The notes beneath the pieces are model-generated. The model did no database searches, was not told where the DNA came from, and worked only from the letters and a program-made list of their open reading frames with translations. Positions 5,749-7,153 of a DNA stretch of 7,153 nucleotides are shown here, piece after piece. Source of the stretch: Ignavibacteria bacterium UBA5771 (lineage in GTDB: Bacteria > Bacteroidota > Ignavibacteria > Kapaibacteriales > UBA2268); assembly GCA_002418685.1 (NCBI GenBank), contig DIEP01000100.1, positions 1-7,153 of the forward strand. Direction: 5' to 3'. Made by a program: the position numbers and the translations under genes. Numbering within the stretch: the first letter of the stretch is position 1; the number at the start of each line of letters is the position of its first letter.

Positions 5749-6252
5749 ATGAATATAATTGAAATAGTTTTTTATGTTTTTGCCCTGATAATCATTGTGT
5801 CAGCAATGGGTGTTGTGTTTTCCCACAAATTAATGTATTCTGCATTCTCATTGCTTTTCACGTTTTTTGGTGTTGCTGGCATTTATGTGCTTCTGAACGC
5901 AGATTTCCTTGCAGTTGTGCAAATAATGATTTATGTGGGAGGTATCCTTGTATTGATCATATTCGGAATAATGCTTACTACAAAAGTGACCGATGTGGAA
6001 AGCATCTCGGGCAGTACGGGAAAACTTATATATCTGAGTTCTGCTATCGTTTCAGCAATTCTCTTTCTTGTATTAGTTTATATGTTCAATACTTCTAACT
6101 GGAACGTATATACAACACCATATCGCGAAACAACTTTGGATATGCTGGGCAATGCATTATTAACTAAATATGTCCTAACATTTTTTATGGCAGCAATTTT
6201 ATTGCTTGTGGCTTTTATCGGTGCTGCCTTTATTGCTAAAAAAGGTAAATAA
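5749..6252 (+). CDS. nuoJ: NADH-quinone oxidoreductase subunit J (NuoJ)
   Basis: NuoJ (ND6 homologue) is a membrane-arm subunit between NuoH/NuoA and NuoK. Its third helix changes shape during turnover and helps couple quinone chemistry to proton movement. The product has 167 residues with five predicted membrane segments at about 4-23, 28-48, 53-77, 91-112 and 139-162. The family signature is the run FFGVAGIYVLLNADFLAVVQ, continuing through IMIYVGGILVLIIFGIML. Y62-V63-G64-G65 is the pi-bulge region of helix 3. The usual acidic residue before FLA is aspartate (D52) instead of glutamate, and the NPVxSA entry to helix 2 reads HKLMYSA. No Shine-Dalgarno site precedes the ATG. nuoK follows after 11 bases that hold an AGAGG ribosome site. 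Confidence 0.95.
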   Translation: MNIIEIVFYVFALIIIVSAMGVVFSHKLMYSAFSLLFTFFGVAGIYVLLNADFLAVVQIMIYVGGILVLIIFGIMLTTKVTDVESISGSTGKLIYLSSAIVSAILFLVLVYMFNTSNWNVYTTPYRETTLDMLGNALLTKYVLTFFMAAILLLVAFIGAAFIAKKGK

Positions 6253-6263
6253 AGAGGTAAATT

Positions 6264-6575
6264 ATGATACCTGTTGGTTTGAATCATTTTCTGATATTGA
6301 GTGCTATACTTTTCTCTCTTGGTATTTTCGGTATAGCCACTCGCAAAAATGCAATTATGATTCTGATGTCAATTGAATTAATACTAAATTCAGCAAATAT
6401 TAATTTTGTTGCATTCTCAAAATTCAATGGATTTAATATTGATGGACAAATCGCAGCTTTATTTGTGATAATTCTTGCGGCAGCAGAAGTGGCAATCGCA
6501 CTTGCCATTGTGTTAAATATATATCAGAACTATAAACATATCGACGTTGATGAAATTGATAATCTTAAAGAATAA
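6264..6575 (+). CDS. nuoK: NADH-quinone oxidoreductase subunit K (NuoK)
   Basis: NuoK (ND4L homologue) is a small three-helix subunit of the membrane arm with two buried glutamates in the proton path. The 103-residue product shows SIELILNSANINFVAF (36-51), with E38 matching E. coli Glu36, and ILAAAEVAIALAIVL (70-84), with E75 matching Glu72. Both functional acids are therefore present. Membrane segments lie at about 6-24, 30-50 and 62-86. The C-terminal tail is short and acidic. AGAGG at 6253-6257, six bases before the ATG, is one of the better ribosome sites in the operon. A 30-base gap leads to nuoL. Confidence 0.96.
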   Translation: MIPVGLNHFLILSAILFSLGIFGIATRKNAIMILMSIELILNSANINFVAFSKFNGFNIDGQIAALFVIILAAAEVAIALAIVLNIYQNYKHIDVDEIDNLKE

Positions 6576-6605
6576 TTGTTTAATAACAAACTCAAAAAAT
6601 AAATT

Positions 6606-7153
6606 ATGTCTCCCGAAACATTACTAAATATATCACTGATAATCTTGTTTCTTCCTGCTCTAAGCTTTGGCTTCCTGATTTTTTTCGGGAAACGACTGGG
6701 CAGAGCAAGTGGAGTGATTGGAACCTCCGTTCTGGGAATTGAACTTTTAATGGCATTAATTGTGGCTATTCCACGGCTAATATACTACAGCGCTGAACCG
6801 ATGTTTCAATACAAAGTTCAGTGGTTTAATCTTGGAACAAATTCAGTAGTAATTGGCATTGGACTGGATAATTTGTCAGCAATTATGCTAATAATAGTAA
6901 CACTTATCAGCTTCCTTGTGCATTTATTCTCTCTTGAATATATGCGAGGCGATAAAATGTTCTCTCGTTTCTATGCTTATCTTAGTTTATTCTCTTTTTC
7001 AATGTTGGGAATAGTAATTGCAAATAATTTCCTAAATATGTTCATTTTTTGGGAAATGGTTGGCATAAGTTCCTATCTATTGATTGGATTCTGGTTTGAA
7101 AAAGATTCTGCGGCAAATGCAGGCAAAAAAGCATTTATAGTAAATAGAATTGG
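6606..7153 (+). CDS. nuoL: NADH-quinone oxidoreductase subunit L (NuoL), 3' end cut by window edge
   Basis: NuoL (ND5 homologue) is the distal antiporter-like subunit of the membrane arm and is thought to carry one proton channel. Only the first 182 codons are present, out of about 600-650 in the family. The frame is open from the ATG at 6606 to the right edge. Hydrophobic helices begin at about 8-27, 36-60 and 80-108. Recognisable blocks are GLDNLSAIMLIIVT (86-99), HLFSLEYM (106-113) with R121-F122 shortly after, and FWEMVGISSYLLIGFWF (148-164). E150 in this block corresponds to the key Glu144 of E. coli NuoL. The visible part ends in GKKAFIVNRIG (173-183), the well-conserved segment that separates NuoL from NuoM and NuoN. 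No Shine-Dalgarno site is visible. The rest of nuoL, and probably nuoM and nuoN, should lie downstream. Confidence 0.95.
   Translation, partial: MSPETLLNISLIILFLPALSFGFLIFFGKRLGRASGVIGTSVLGIELLMALIVAIPRLIYYSAEPMFQYKVQWFNLGTNSVVIGIGLDNLSAIMLIIVTLISFLVHLFSLEYMRGDKMFSRFYAYLSLFSFSMLGIVIANNFLNMFIFWEMVGISSYLLIGFWFEKDSAANAGKKAFIVNRI

Overview
The window is AT-rich bacterial DNA. It holds the 5' part of a respiratory complex I (NADH-quinone oxidoreductase type, NDH-1) operon on the plus strand, and a divergently oriented dapB gene cut by the left edge. Gene order is nuoA-B-C-D-H-I-J-K-L, with nuoL running off the right edge. nuoC and nuoD are separate genes. nuoE, nuoF and nuoG, which encode the NADH-oxidising module, are absent from their usual place: nuoD and nuoH are only 3 bases apart. 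I infer a member of the Bacteroidota/Chlorobiota (FCB) group, for example a Chlorobi-, Ignavibacteria- or Kapabacteria-like lineage. The reasons are the low GC content, the weak use of Shine-Dalgarno sites, the EFG-less locus and protein features such as the lysine/alanine/proline tail on NuoI. This assignment is not proven from the sequence.

Layout. Bases 1-740 (minus) encode nearly all of DapB, a lysine/diaminopimelate biosynthesis enzyme; the C-terminus lies beyond the window. Bases 741-1323 are a 583-base intergenic stretch with no convincing gene. It contains an AT-rich dapB leader, a segment that looks like a decayed dispersed repeat, a short broken reading frame, a 12-base perfect palindrome, a small inverted repeat and a weak candidate promoter for the nuo operon. 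Bases 1324-7153 are the tightly packed nuo genes, with 3-, 11-, 3-, 68-, 13-, 11- and 30-base gaps and one 14-base overlap (nuoB/nuoC).

How the genes work together. NuoB, C, D and I form the peripheral connecting module that carries electrons through clusters N6a, N6b and N2 to quinone. NuoH, A, J, K and L form the membrane arm that conducts protons. All cluster ligands in NuoB and NuoI, and the quinone-site residues in NuoD, are intact, so the complex looks functional. The electron donor is open, because no NADH dehydrogenase module is encoded here. NuoD also has a shortened C-terminal loop, as I remember from F420H2 dehydrogenase and other EFG-less complexes, which supports a genuinely reduced (11-subunit type) enzyme if nuoM and nuoN follow downstream.

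I found no clearly new system. The most notable points are the EFG-less architecture with its matching changes in NuoD, NuoA and NuoI, and the repeat-like intergenic region.
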